64,000 nucleotides of DNA from Chitinophaga polysaccharea. GTDB taxonomy: Bacteria; Bacteroidota; Bacteroidia; Chitinophagales; Chitinophagaceae. Both the position numbers and the translations under genes were made by a program. The stretch spans positions 2,914,001-2,978,000 of the forward strand of contig NZ_CABFVU010000001.1 in NCBI RefSeq assembly GCF_902150045.1, written 5' to 3'. Position 1 is the first letter of the stretch, and every line of letters starts with the position of its first letter. Shown one piece after another: positions 9,523-18,892 of this stretch. The notes under the pieces are model-generated. The model was not told the origin of the DNA. It searched no databases and saw only the letters and a list, made by a program, of their open reading frames with translations.

Positions 9523-11448
9523 TTATCCAGCTACTATAACAAATCCTCCGTTTGCATTGATGGAAACGGGAAGTATGCCTTTCTTCGGTATATCTGTTTT
9601 CGTTTCTTTTAAGAGGTTTGTATCATCATCTGAGATCAGTGTTACATTTTTATTTTTCAGGAAAGATAAATTAAGCGAAAGGTCTTTTGCTACAGGCTCG
9701 CCATTCATTCCTGCAATAAACCATTTCGTGCCTTTCCGTCTTGCAATCACCACCAGCTTGCCTGGATAGCCATCTATAAAGCGGGTTTCATCCCATGTAT
9801 CGGGTAAGGTGCGCAGGTAGTTTTTAGCAAACTCCGGTACATGCTCCATGCCTTCCGGCGACTCCGCCACATGCTGAATGCCCGACAGGAACACAACAGT
9901 AGTCGCTAATTCAAACGCAGTGGTGGTTTTACGGATACTTGCAGATCCTATCTTGTAAAGATTCATGGGCGTGAAGTCCATCGGGTCGAACACATTCCGG
10001 GTGAAAGGCAGCATGGTGGCATGGTTTGCTTCCAGGTTGGCATCATCCTGGCTGAAGGTGATGTACTCGAAACCCCTCACTGCCTCGGCAGTCACCAGGT
10101 TGGGATAGGTGCGCGACAGCCCTCTTGGCAATGTGGCCCCGTGAAAGTTGACCATCAGGTTATAACGGGCCGCATCCTGCAGGATATCGTGGTAGTACTT
10201 TATCATTGATTGCCCGTCGCCGCCGAAGAAATCAACCTTAATTCCCTTGATGCCCATTGCCTGTATTCTGGAGAATTCCTTTTCCCTTGCTTCTTTGGTA
10301 AGCAGTATATTCCGGGGAGTATATTTTACCGTATTCCAGTCGCCGGCAGAATTGTACCAAAGGATCAATCCAATATTTTTTTGCCTGGCATAATCCGCCA
10401 GCTCCTTTATCTTCTCATAGCCTATCTTCCGATCCCAGCTTGCATCTACCAGGCAATACGGCCAATGCATATAGGAGGCAAAGTCAATGTATTTCTTCTG
10501 CTCATCGTAAACAATAAAATCATCTTTACTATTGATCCAGCTCCAGCTTGATTTTCCGGGCTTTATAAACGAAGTATTGGCAATAACAGAAGGGGCGGCC
10601 ACATCAGTGCCCAGCGTTGATTCCACGATGGTTTTTAATGAGCCGATGGTGATAACGCGCCAGGGAGAAAAACCATTCATCTGCTGTTGTGGCAACAAGC
10701 CATCCTTATACATCACTTCCCTGGGATCAGGGAACTTTACCTGGTACAGAGGGCTGCCTGCTTCACAATTGAGACGGGTGGCGCACCAATCGGCACCTAC
10801 TGCGGCTTCTGTGATCAGCAACCAGGTATTGTTCACCTTGAACAAGGCCGGGTAAATGAAGCCGGCGCCGAATTTTGAGGGCGTGCCTGCAGGAACATCC
10901 TGGTCGTAATGCTCTTCGTAAGACGGATTTGCTTTTTCCCAGCCGGATTGGGTAACGGCAATGGGTTGTATAAATGCTTTGGCGGAAGAAGGAAGTTGAA
11001 AGGAAGTATTTTCCGAACGGACAATCTTTGTTTCCCGGCCATCCAAAAACTGGTACCTGAAGGCAATTCCATCATTTGATACCTGGAAAACCACGGAAAA
11101 CTTTTTGCCGTCTTTATTCTGAAATGTAAAGCTGCTCTTTCTTGCATCATACTGAATGGATAGCTTTTTACCGCTCAGCATATTGTAATGATCGTGCACA
11201 CTGGTGGCAGCAGATACATTGATCAATTGTAAACCATTGGAGAAATTGATCCCGTCCAGCTCAATTCCAAGGGACGATGGCTCCAGTACAGTTAACTTAT
11301 TGTAGGTAACAGCGTATTTGGGAATACCGTTATTATCTGCAAATACAGTAACGCTAATCTTTCCATCAGGACTGGAGATACGGTTTACAGCGAATGACTG
11401 CAGGCAAAGTAATATGGACAATGCCATCAGTATTGTGATTCTTCTCAT
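9523..11448 (-). CDS. Glycoside hydrolase family 97 alpha-galactosidase/glucosidase, retaining-type
   Basis: GH97 enzymes are calcium-dependent exo-alpha-glycosidases. The protein has a signal peptide (MRRITILMALSILLCLQSFA), an N-terminal beta-sandwich (about 25-270), a catalytic barrel (about 300-540, with WPYCLVDASWD, GLILWYNSAGDW and GIKVDFFGGDGQ) and the C-terminal GH97_C sandwich (about 550-648, RFIDGYPGKLVVIARRKG). Barrel residue Asp413 (longest-frame numbering) in KVDFF aligns with the nucleophile of retaining members such as BT1871; the inverting SusB type lacks it. This favours alpha-galactosidase-like retaining activity, as inference. The ORF could start at 11469, but the ATG at 11448 gives a proper signal peptide and lies just after the GH2 stop. 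It forms an operon with the upstream GH2 gene. Confidence 0.93.
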   Translation of the reverse strand: MRRITILMALSILLCLQSFAVNRISSPDGKISVTVFADNNGIPKYAVTYNKLTVLEPSSLGIELDGINFSNGLQLINVSAATSVHDHYNMLSGKKLSIQYDARKSSFTFQNKDGKKFSVVFQVSNDGIAFRYQFLDGRETKIVRSENTSFQLPSSAKAFIQPIAVTQSGWEKANPSYEEHYDQDVPAGTPSKFGAGFIYPALFKVNNTWLLITEAAVGADWCATRLNCEAGSPLYQVKFPDPREVMYKDGLLPQQQMNGFSPWRVITIGSLKTIVESTLGTDVAAPSVIANTSFIKPGKSSWSWINSKDDFIVYDEQKKYIDFASYMHWPYCLVDASWDRKIGYEKIKELADYARQKNIGLILWYNSAGDWNTVKYTPRNILLTKEAREKEFSRIQAMGIKGIKVDFFGGDGQSMIKYYHDILQDAARYNLMVNFHGATLPRGLSRTYPNLVTAEAVRGFEYITFSQDDANLEANHATMLPFTRNVFDPMDFTPMNLYKIGSASIRKTTTAFELATTVVFLSGIQHVAESPEGMEHVPEFAKNYLRTLPDTWDETRFIDGYPGKLVVIARRKGTKWFIAGMNGEPVAKDLSLNLSFLKNKNVTLISDDDTNLLKETKTDIPKKGILPVSINANGGFVIVAG

Positions 11449-11455
11449 CAGTTTA

Positions 11456-13882
11456 TTATTTAGTAACATTAATAGCTATTGAACGTAAAGTAGTAGTTGC
11501 CACGGGAAGTGAGCCGCTCCTGGCAGTAATGGTGATACTGCCTTCCCTGCTGGTCGATTGAATGATGGCCAGACACTTTCCCTGCCAGGCTTCCATCTGC
11601 ACGCCTTTTAACGGCGTATGGCTTTGCTGGTTACCGTTGCCCACAGCTGCCAGTTTACCTGCCCCGGTTACTTCAAAAGTGATCTTATTGCCGGCAAAAG
11701 GCAGAGGTATACCATTGGCATCAAGCAGTTGCACGGCAACATAACTGAGGTCCTGTCGGTTGGCTGTAAGCACTTTCTTATCGGCCGACAATGCTATTTT
11801 AGCGGGTTCACCAGCGGTTTGAACTGCAAAGGATACTGTTTTGCCATCCCGGGTTTTCCCGATGGCCTCCAGCTTACCTGGTTCATACGGTACTTCCCAG
11901 AAAAGGAAGGCTTCATTTTTTAGATCCCATTTACGGGTTCCCAGCGATCTGCCATTTAATCTCAGCTCCACTTCCGGTACATTGGTATACACATGCACGG
12001 CCAGGGTATCGCCTTTTTTGTGATGGTTCCAGTGGGTTTCCACTTTGGGCCAGTTCCAGAAAGAGCACAGCTCCCTGTTCCTGGCGGAGGTATCGGTTTG
12101 TACGGCAATATGCACCATAGGGGTATCATTCCAGAGCGCTTTCCTGAACCAGTACCCCGTTTTCGGAAAATTGCACATATCAATCACGCCACAGGAGGCG
12201 CCACGGGATGGCCATGTAGGCCATGTTTTCCAGAACTCGCAACCGCTACCTACTTCACCTATGCCAGCTTCACCCAGGTAATCAAACCCTGTCCAGAGGA
12301 ATTCCCCTGCCACATAATCTTCCTGTTGCCCTTCCAGCCATTGTTCATAAGAGCGCAGTTGCCAGCACTTGCCAGGGTGATAGGGATAGATCACCGTTTC
12401 GGAGCCAAAGATCACCCGGTTGGGATATTTTTCATGATCCGCTTTATACCAGGCTTCCTGGTAGTTGTAACCAACCATATCAAGTAATTCTCCCATCCCA
12501 AAGGAATTGACCTTGAGGATTTCGTTACAGGCTGCGGTAAAAGGACGGGTATTATCGTATTTACGCGAAGCGTCCACCAGCATGCGGGTTATTTTTAAGG
12601 CGTTCTCTTTGTTGTACTGTTCTCTTACTTCATTCCCAATACTCCAGGCAATTACACAGGCATGGTTCCGGTCGCGCCTGATCCAGTTTTCAACATCTTT
12701 CTCCCACCAGTTTGCAAACTGAGGAGCATATCCTCCCGGTGTTTTTCCATCCATCCATTCATCAAATATTTCGTCGATCACCACAAAACCAAGGCGGTCT
12801 GCATAATCAAGCAACTCCGGCGATGGGGGATTGTGGCTCATCCGCAGCGCATTACAGCCCATACCTTTTAAAATTTCCAGCCTGCGTTTATACGCGTCAT
12901 CCAATACGGCAGCGCCCAGGGGGCCTCCATCATGATGCATGTTGATCCCTTTCAGCTTTACATGTTTCCCGTTTAACGAAAATCCTTTATCAGGATCGAA
13001 GCGGAATGTTCTTACACCAAAAGCCGCCGCATAATTATCGGTTATCTTTCCGCCTGATCTTACTTCTACTTTTAACTGGTATAAAGCAGGATGTTCTACA
13101 GACCATAGCACGGGCCTGCTGATCCTGATATGTTGTTCGATTTTCTGTGGCTCACCGGGTGTGGCTTTCACATTCGACTCCGCCCTTCCTGCTTCCTTAC
13201 CGGCAGCATCTATGAGTTTTGTTATTACCGTGCAGGACTGATCAGCATTATTTTCATTGCGAAGATCTATGGAGATGTTTACACTGGCCTCATCATTGTC
13301 TGCTTTCACCGTGCGGGCGAAAACCCCCCATTGATCAATATGCAGTTTGCTTTTTGTAACCAGCCATACATGCCGGTAAATACCCGAGCCGGTGTACCAC
13401 CTGGAATTAGGCTGTTCGCTGGTATTCACTCTTACGGCGATAATATTTTCCTGTCCTGCAGGATTCAGGTACTGTGTGAGGTCATAATAAAAAGAAGAGT
13501 AGCCATATGGACGAATACCCAGGTAATGCCCGTTGATCCATACTTCGCTGTTACGGTAAACACCGTCGAACAACATCCAAACCTTCCTGTCTGAAAATTT
13601 TGCCGCTGTTTTAAAGTGTTTCCTGTACCAGGCGATGCCGCTGTAGGTATAGCCTCCGCCTGCACCTGAAGTGTAGGTGGAATCAAAAGGATGCTCAATG
13701 CTATAATCGTGGGGAACATCCAGCAAACGCCATCCGGAATCATCAAAGCCAGCCTGCTCAGCGCCGGGGTGATCATTTAAAGCAAACCTCCAGTCAAAAT
13801 CGAAAGGGATCTTCTGCTCTGCTTTGCATGTTATTATTGCAAAAAACACCACCAGCAACGGGAGGTATAAAGTTCTGATCAT
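11456..13882 (-). CDS. Glycoside hydrolase family 2 beta-galactosidase-like enzyme
   Basis: The 808-residue product has a signal peptide, a GH2 sugar-binding sandwich (about 25-180, VWINGHYLGIRPYGYSSF), an immunoglobulin-like middle domain (about 185-295), and a TIM-barrel core (about 298-590) with RMSHNPPSPELLDYADRLG, acid/base Glu418 in WSIGNEV and likely nucleophile Glu495 in FGSET. A DUF4982-like and further sandwich domain follow. It probably releases terminal beta-galactose, but GH2 also includes glucuronidases and mannosidases, so specificity is inferred. The sequence IITCKAEQ could be a lipoprotein box with Thr at -1, which is unusual. It is first gene of a GH2-GH97 operon. Confidence 0.93.
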   Translation of the reverse strand: MIRTLYLPLLVVFFAIITCKAEQKIPFDFDWRFALNDHPGAEQAGFDDSGWRLLDVPHDYSIEHPFDSTYTSGAGGGYTYSGIAWYRKHFKTAAKFSDRKVWMLFDGVYRNSEVWINGHYLGIRPYGYSSFYYDLTQYLNPAGQENIIAVRVNTSEQPNSRWYTGSGIYRHVWLVTKSKLHIDQWGVFARTVKADNDEASVNISIDLRNENNADQSCTVITKLIDAAGKEAGRAESNVKATPGEPQKIEQHIRISRPVLWSVEHPALYQLKVEVRSGGKITDNYAAAFGVRTFRFDPDKGFSLNGKHVKLKGINMHHDGGPLGAAVLDDAYKRRLEILKGMGCNALRMSHNPPSPELLDYADRLGFVVIDEIFDEWMDGKTPGGYAPQFANWWEKDVENWIRRDRNHACVIAWSIGNEVREQYNKENALKITRMLVDASRKYDNTRPFTAACNEILKVNSFGMGELLDMVGYNYQEAWYKADHEKYPNRVIFGSETVIYPYHPGKCWQLRSYEQWLEGQQEDYVAGEFLWTGFDYLGEAGIGEVGSGCEFWKTWPTWPSRGASCGVIDMCNFPKTGYWFRKALWNDTPMVHIAVQTDTSARNRELCSFWNWPKVETHWNHHKKGDTLAVHVYTNVPEVELRLNGRSLGTRKWDLKNEAFLFWEVPYEPGKLEAIGKTRDGKTVSFAVQTAGEPAKIALSADKKVLTANRQDLSYVAVQLLDANGIPLPFAGNKITFEVTGAGKLAAVGNGNQQSHTPLKGVQMEAWQGKCLAIIQSTSREGSITITARSGSLPVATTTLRSIAINVTK

Positions 13883-14049
13883 TTTCTATAATTTATCAAA
13901 TTGATTGCTAAAGGACACAGATCTATGGTTTGTACTTATTATTACCCTTTGCCGGTAACAGATCTTTCACTGCGGTAACAAATTATCCGGCCGGGCCTGC
14001 CTGGGCAAAGTCATTTAACAGGAATAGATGTCCGGGTTGTTATTACTGA

Positions 14050-14133
14050 TCACTCCTGAATTTTAATAGTGTCAAAATGACAGTTAAAAGAAGAGGCAAC
14101 AGGAAGTATGGATAACCGTATTAATGCATTCAT
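14050..14133 (-). CDS. Candidate 27-residue leader peptide of the GH2-GH97 operon
   Basis: An ATG at 14133 opens a 27-codon frame ending in NCHFDTIKIQE, about 170 bp before the GH2 start and about 30 bp after a TAAATTTG promoter-like element on the same strand. Its DNA (minus strand) contains TGTCATTTTGAC followed by ACTATTAAA, closely matching a segment in a second short ORF in front of the fucosidase operon. Whether the peptide, the DNA motif or the RNA is functional cannot be told. It is a candidate only. Confidence 0.35.
   Translation of the reverse strand: MNALIRLSILPVASSFNCHFDTIKIQE
14070..14082 (-). promoter_or_regulatory. Palindromic TGTCA-N3-TGACA element shared with the fucose operon
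   Basis: The 13-bp site is a 5-bp inverted repeat with 3-bp spacer. On the minus strand it reads TGTCATTTTGACACTATTAA; the fucose operon leader at 19591-19609 reads TGTCATATTGACTATTTAA in the same orientation to its genes. Both lie about 150-190 bp upstream of the first enzyme gene. Confidence 0.45.
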
Positions 14134-14164
14134 AACGAAGAATTATTAATGTGGAACAATGTAT

Positions 14165-14172
14165 CAAATTTA
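14165..14172 (-). promoter_or_regulatory. Promoter -7 element (TAAATTTG) for the GH2-GH97 operon
   Basis: The minus strand carries TAAATTTG, matching the Bacteroidota TAnnTTTG -7 consensus. No TTG-type -33 element lies at the expected distance, so the promoter may need an activator. It sits 32 bp upstream of the candidate leader ORF. Confidence 0.4.
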
Positions 14173-14516
14173 CACAGCTTCCGGAAGAATAAGGGGGTGC
14201 GGATGTTTTGAATTAGGGTATAAAATGTTGCAATTGCAGGAGGAGGTTGTTGTAAAAACCGGGATCAATTGTTTATGTATCTCCGGAGGGCAGGTTAGGT
14301 AATGCGCCTACCTTGTTGCTATTCCGGTGCGGTTATATACTCCCGTTGTTCTTTTTTATATCTGTGCTGATGCTGCACCTGAAAAAAGGCAGCCATATGA
14401 AAGCCAGCTTCCAGGCGGACATAAAGGCAGTACTGAGTTGCAAAGCAGGTGGTTAATTCGCTCCAATATAGGCTGCCACTACATAAAGCACCTATTGGGT
14501 ATAGTTCACAGTGTTT

Positions 14517-15239
14517 CTAGCTTCTGTTCAGAAAATGCTCCATGAGCTCCCGCTTATAGGTGTTCCCTACAGGCAGTATCAACCCATTTTCCAAGTGTAC
14601 CCGGGCGCCTTCCAGCTTTTGTATCCCCGACAGCGCAACGATATAGGACCGGTGTATCCGCCTGAAGTACCGTTTGTCCAGCTGTTGTTCTATCTCGATA
14701 GTAGTTGATGCGCTCAGGTACATTTTTTCGTTTGTAAATACCTTGACATAATTACCATAGCTCTGTATATGCGAGATGGAACTGGTGATGATCCTGGTTA
14801 TCCCGGTATCAACTTTCAGCATCAGGAAGTTGTTTGCCTGCTGTCCTGTTGCCGGAGCCGCATTGCTGGCAACAGGCGGTTTATAACGGGTAAATACTTT
14901 ATCTACGGCAGCCATAAATCTGGCAAATTCAAAAGGCTTCACAAGATAGTCCACCACCTGGTACTTATATCCATCCAGCGCATACTGCGTATAAGCGGTG
15001 GTCAGTACAATTAAAGGCGGATGCGACATTGCCTCCAGCATTTCCATCCCGGAAAGACCCGGCATGTTGATGTCAAGGAATAGCAGGTCTACCGGGTTCT
15101 TAAACATGAAATCCATGGCGTCTGCAGCGTTATAAAAATTTCCTGTCAGCACGAGGCTGCCGGTTCCTTTTATATAATGACCAAGCACCAGGTGCGCTCC
15201 TTCTTCATCATCAACAATTATGCAACGTAGTGATCCCAT
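14517..15239 (-). CDS. LytTR family two-component response regulator
   Basis: The 240-residue protein has a receiver domain (about 4-120) with the acidic pair DDEE, phospho-acceptor Asp56 in DLLFLDINMPG and switch residues VLTTAYTQYALDGYKYQVVDYLVKPF, followed by a LytTR DNA-binding domain (about 140-237) with KRYFRRIHRSYIVAL. It overlaps no gene but begins 4 bp after the kinase stop, so the two are co-expressed. It probably acts on the divergent TonB receptor promoter, where a 27-bp palindrome lies. Confidence 0.95.
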   Translation of the reverse strand: MGSLRCIIVDDEEGAHLVLGHYIKGTGSLVLTGNFYNAADAMDFMFKNPVDLLFLDINMPGLSGMEMLEAMSHPPLIVLTTAYTQYALDGYKYQVVDYLVKPFEFARFMAAVDKVFTRYKPPVASNAAPATGQQANNFLMLKVDTGITRIITSSISHIQSYGNYVKVFTNEKMYLSASTTIEIEQQLDKRYFRRIHRSYIVALSGIQKLEGARVHLENGLILPVGNTYKRELMEHFLNRS

Positions 15240-15242
15240 AAA

Positions 15243-16271
15243 CTACCGGCGATTTAATAGTATTTCTAAAACAGCCCTGAATTCGTTCTCATCCCGGGAA
15301 ATACCGAGCTGGTAATCCCCGGCATACAACAATTCCAGGCGTTCACGGATGGTGGCCAGCCCAATACCTGTAGAGCTCCTGCCCGGCAGGCTATCTCCTG
15401 AGGAATTTACAATATCAACCAGCAATGTCCTTTGTTCCAGCCGGATGTTTATATGTACGTACCATTTCCGGGCAGTGGTAATACTATGTTTGAAAGCATT
15501 TTCAATTAACGTGACAAGGATCAGGGGAGCAATGGAAAGCTGTTCCGGTTCCCCGTCTCCGCACTGTACAGTATAGGATATTTCACAGCGCTTCCCGATC
15601 CGTTCCTTTTCTATCGCTATATAGTTTTCTATAAAAGCTATTTCTTCCTTCAGGGAAACGAGCGGCTTGCGCCCTTCTTCAAGCTGATACCTGATCAGGT
15701 TAGATAACTTCAAAATTAAATCAGGGGCGCGTTCAGGCTCCGTTAAGCTCACGCCATACAGATTGTTGAACATGTTGAAAAGAAAATGCGGGTTCAACCG
15801 GGCATGAAGCAACCTTATATTCATTTCAGCGAGGAGCAGCTTATCTTCCGTCCGCTTCCGGATCTGCGAAGCATGCTGCCTTACCAGGAACAGGAACATG
15901 ATAGTGATTATACTGGCAATGCTGATAACAAAATGATAAAGTAATATAGAAATGACGCTTTCCTGCTGGAAAATATCCGGCTCTATCCAAAAGCTATCTA
16001 TGGGAAAAAGCACCAGCGTTCCTATGATTAAAGCGCAGAGCGTTGCTATGGCATATTTCCCGTATTGCCTGCTCCAGAATAACGGCAATATAAAGTGCCA
16101 GTGGAATTTTGCCTGTGCATACAACACCACAAAGAAAACCAACCCTTTTACAACTGCAATGAATGAATCCAGCTGGAACCATTGGTTCACCATGGTCAGA
16201 ATGAACATGGCTGCAAAAATTCCAATTTCCTGCAGGTAATGTTTGCTGAACCAATTGATCGTATGTGCCAT
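15243..16271 (-). CDS. LytS/YehU-type sensor histidine kinase
   Basis: The 342-residue protein has four predicted membrane segments (about 12-30, 38-55, 70-90 and 107-130), a short coiled linker, and the histidine kinase domain of the LytS family. The phospho-accepting His162 is in LHARLNPHFLFNMFNNLYG, and the ATPase part includes LVTLIENAFKHSI (N-box) and GIGLATIRERLELLY (G-box). It has no extracytoplasmic sensor domain, so the ligand is likely sensed within the membrane. It is paired with the LytTR regulator immediately downstream and is divergent from a TonB receptor. Confidence 0.94.
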   Translation of the reverse strand: MAHTINWFSKHYLQEIGIFAAMFILTMVNQWFQLDSFIAVVKGLVFFVVLYAQAKFHWHFILPLFWSRQYGKYAIATLCALIIGTLVLFPIDSFWIEPDIFQQESVISILLYHFVISIASIITIMFLFLVRQHASQIRKRTEDKLLLAEMNIRLLHARLNPHFLFNMFNNLYGVSLTEPERAPDLILKLSNLIRYQLEEGRKPLVSLKEEIAFIENYIAIEKERIGKRCEISYTVQCGDGEPEQLSIAPLILVTLIENAFKHSITTARKWYVHINIRLEQRTLLVDIVNSSGDSLPGRSSTGIGLATIRERLELLYAGDYQLGISRDENEFRAVLEILLNRR

Positions 16272-16330
16272 TTTCTGTTAGATTTTCCGGGAAACCCAAA
16301 GATCATTTTTCCATATAGAAAGGAAAAATT

Positions 16331-16357
16331 CAAATGACGAACGTCGTTCGTCATTTG
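16331..16357. promoter_or_regulatory. Perfect 27-bp palindrome between the LytS kinase and TonB receptor
   Basis: The left arm CAAATGACGAACG (16331-16343) and right arm CGTTCGTCATTTG (16345-16357) are exact inverted repeats about one central base. Shorter TTTTCC/GGAAAA pairs flank it (16380-16395, with 4-nt spacer, and imperfectly at 16307-16328). The position in a divergent intergenic region suggests an operator, probably for a dimeric regulator. LytTR proteins usually read direct repeats, so a third regulator is possible. Confidence 0.6.
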
Positions 16358-16452
16358 GATAGCAGTGTTGCTCATTCTCTTTTCCTGTTGGAAAATTAAA
16401 CATTTTCCTTTGCCGGCAGATAAAACTTTAATATTAAAAACAGGTATGTCTG

Positions 16453-18891
16453 ATGGCTGGAAAATTTCTTGCTTTATTATTAGTGACTGTATTCCCGTTG
16501 GCAGTTAATGCCCAATCTGTTGTTTCCGCTGAAAAGGCTTCCTTTCAAGTGAAAGGGTTGGTGGTGGATACTTCCGGAAAGCCACTGGAGCGGGCAACCG
16601 TTCTTTTGCGGAGTAAAGACAGCGCCATGGTTAAAACCGCTGTAAGCGGTAATGAGGGCAGGTTTGTTTTAACGACGCCTGTAAAGGGAACTTATGTACT
16701 GAGTATTTCACATACCGGTTATGAACCATATTCCAGGGTTATAGAGATGAATGTGCCGGAAACGGACATGGGAAAATTTATTCTTACCAGGCAAAGCAAA
16801 CAGTTAAACGAGGTAGTGATACAGCACCGCAAAGCCTTGCTTCAGAACAAGGGTGATAAACTGGTGTACAATGCCTCTGCTGATATTGGAAATAAAAGCG
16901 GATCGGCTGCGGATGTTTTGCGCAGGGCGCCTATGGTAACCGTGGGCTCCGATGGTGTTGTAAAGCTCCGGGGGGACGCCAGTGTTAAGGTATTGCTCAA
17001 CGGTATCCCATCCGGCATCTTCGCCAAAAATCTCAAAGAGGCGTTGAAAATGATCCCGGCCAGTTCTATACAGTCTATAGAAGTGATCACTGCGCCTTCG
17101 GCCAGGTATGAAGCAGAAGGTGCGGCTGGCGTCATTAATATCATTACAGGAAGAAAAGTAAAACAAACATCGGGCAACCTGGACCTGAGCGCAGGCAACC
17201 TGGAGCAGTCGGCCAACCTGGGCCTCAGCCTGTCCAGGGAAAAGTTTGATGTTACGCTCATGGCAAGCGGCAGTTTTGAAAAGGAACAACAGAAAAATAA
17301 CCTGGACAGGAGCTTGCTGCACAACGTGCAAAACACAGGCAATCTTATCCAGCGTTCCGATGTTACACAGAAAACAAAGGGCACAGGTATAGAGCTGGGC
17401 ACTGAATACCGCCCCGATTCATCACAAAAGATAGGCGCTACACTCTCTTACTGGCAGGAGCAATGGCCCGTAAAAAGCAGCCTGTATAATTATTATAAAG
17501 ATGCCAAAGGTATTGCTGAATACAACCAGCTTGCAGATCAGAAGGGTGGGTATCACTACTATGATCTTACGCTCAGCTATGTGAAACGTTTTAAGCGTAA
17601 AAAACAGGAGCTGCAGTTGTTGGGCAATCTTAGCCGTTCGGCAGACAGGTCCGACTATACCACAGATCAGTTCAGCCCTGACGGCCGTCATTTTTTCCGG
17701 GAGCTGAGCCCTAACAAAGGGCGGTCCGGGGATTATAGTTTCCAGCTGGATTATACCCATCCGCTCAGCAAAAAAGGCAAAAGCTTCCTGGAAACAGGTA
17801 TGCGTTGGAGTAAGAATAATGCGGCCAGCAACTATACCGTATTTAATAACCTTCATAATCCAGGTAGCAGTGATCTGAAGCAGGACCTTGAGCGCAGTGA
17901 TTCGATGAATTATTTCCAGGATATTACAGCTGCATATGTAAGTACATCGTTTGAAACCCAAAGCAGGTGGCGTTTCCGGCTGGGCGCCCGTTACGAGTAC
18001 ACAAGGCTGGGCGCCCGCTTCAGGGGAACAGCACCGTCCTTTGCCACTCATTTCAGCAACCTGGTGCCGGGTATCCTGGTGGCAAAAGATATAAATGAAG
18101 AACAGGAGCTTAAATTCAATTATACAGAACGCATCCGCCGGCCTTTTATATGGGATCTTAATCCTTATACGGATGCCAGTGATCCCCGTAATTTAACAAC
18201 AGGCAATCCCCGCTTACGCCCGGAAGTTACGCGTCTACTGGAAGTTTCCCACGCATACAATATGCCCTCAGGTTTTACTTTGATCAGTAGTGTTTACTTC
18301 AGCTTCAATTCAAATTCAATAGAATCCCTCGCTGCGGCCGACAGTAATGGCATTTCCAGGACCATGCCTCAGAATATTGCATCCAACAGGCGTTTAGGCG
18401 CAAATATCAATATGTATACTGCTGTGAACGATAACTGGGCCATCAGTGGCGGCCTGGAATTATACCAGGTATGGTTTAAAAGCCCGGCGTTGCAAATTGG
18501 TAATAGCGGGTCCTTTCACGCTTTTAATATCAACACCTCCTATACTGCTCCCGGTGGTTATATATTTGAATTATCCGGCGATTACAGTAATGGTTTTATC
18601 ACCCTGCAAGGTAAAAACACCGCGGACTATACCTACCGGCTGGTTGTTCAGAAAGAAATTATGCAGAAGAAAGCAAGTATTACGCTTTCATTTAACAATC
18701 CTTTCCGGAACTATCTAAAACAGCAGAGCGTAGCCACTGCTCCAACATTTCAAAGCCATGCAGTTACCCGTTATTATAACCAGTCTTTATCCATTGCATT
18801 TAACTGGCAGTTTGGAAGAGCGCATAAAAATGAAGAAGAAAAGAAAGCAGGACAGGCAGAGTATCCGGGCCGGCGGAGAAGAAGCAGGTAA
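16453..18891 (+). CDS. TonB-dependent receptor, outer-membrane beta-barrel family
   Basis: The 812-residue product has a signal peptide (MAGKFLALLLVTVFPLAVNA), a carboxypeptidase-regulatory-like domain (about 32-115, VKGLVVDTSGKPLERATVLL), a plug (about 118-230, with GSAADVLRRAPMVTV and APSARYEAEGAAGVINIIT) and a large barrel of the OMP_b-brl_3 type common in Bacteroidota, ending in FNWQFGRAH plus a basic tail. It lacks an STN domain and has no SusD partner, so glycan uptake is not implied; siderophores, metals or peptides are options. It is divergent from the LytS/LytTR pair, which likely controls it. Confidence 0.92.
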   Translation: MAGKFLALLLVTVFPLAVNAQSVVSAEKASFQVKGLVVDTSGKPLERATVLLRSKDSAMVKTAVSGNEGRFVLTTPVKGTYVLSISHTGYEPYSRVIEMNVPETDMGKFILTRQSKQLNEVVIQHRKALLQNKGDKLVYNASADIGNKSGSAADVLRRAPMVTVGSDGVVKLRGDASVKVLLNGIPSGIFAKNLKEALKMIPASSIQSIEVITAPSARYEAEGAAGVINIITGRKVKQTSGNLDLSAGNLEQSANLGLSLSREKFDVTLMASGSFEKEQQKNNLDRSLLHNVQNTGNLIQRSDVTQKTKGTGIELGTEYRPDSSQKIGATLSYWQEQWPVKSSLYNYYKDAKGIAEYNQLADQKGGYHYYDLTLSYVKRFKRKKQELQLLGNLSRSADRSDYTTDQFSPDGRHFFRELSPNKGRSGDYSFQLDYTHPLSKKGKSFLETGMRWSKNNAASNYTVFNNLHNPGSSDLKQDLERSDSMNYFQDITAAYVSTSFETQSRWRFRLGARYEYTRLGARFRGTAPSFATHFSNLVPGILVAKDINEEQELKFNYTERIRRPFIWDLNPYTDASDPRNLTTGNPRLRPEVTRLLEVSHAYNMPSGFTLISSVYFSFNSNSIESLAAADSNGISRTMPQNIASNRRLGANINMYTAVNDNWAISGGLELYQVWFKSPALQIGNSGSFHAFNINTSYTAPGGYIFELSGDYSNGFITLQGKNTADYTYRLVVQKEIMQKKASITLSFNNPFRNYLKQQSVATAPTFQSHAVTRYYNQSLSIAFNWQFGRAHKNEEEKKAGQAEYPGRRRRSR

Positions 18892-18892
18892 T

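Larger units (their letters stand above)
13883..14516. other. Intergenic region upstream of the GH2-GH97 operon
   Basis: This 634-bp stretch separates the GH2 start from the stop of the LytTR gene. It holds a short minus-strand ORF (14050-14133), a TGTCA-AAA-TGACA palindrome inside that ORF, and a TAAATTTG minus-strand promoter element (14165-14172). I see no gene in the remaining part, 14180-14516, where a plus-strand 72-codon frame overlaps the LytTR gene and has no coding character. Confidence 0.6.

Noticed and set aside
14327..14545. 72-codon plus-strand frame
   Set aside because: It overlaps the LytTR gene end, has no promoter and shows no domain.
16804..17402. Overlapping minus-strand frames in the TonB receptor
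   Set aside because: They are shadows of the receptor with no start context.
17422..18051. 209-codon minus-strand frame within the TonB receptor gene
   Set aside because: It is antisense to a well-supported receptor and has no domain.
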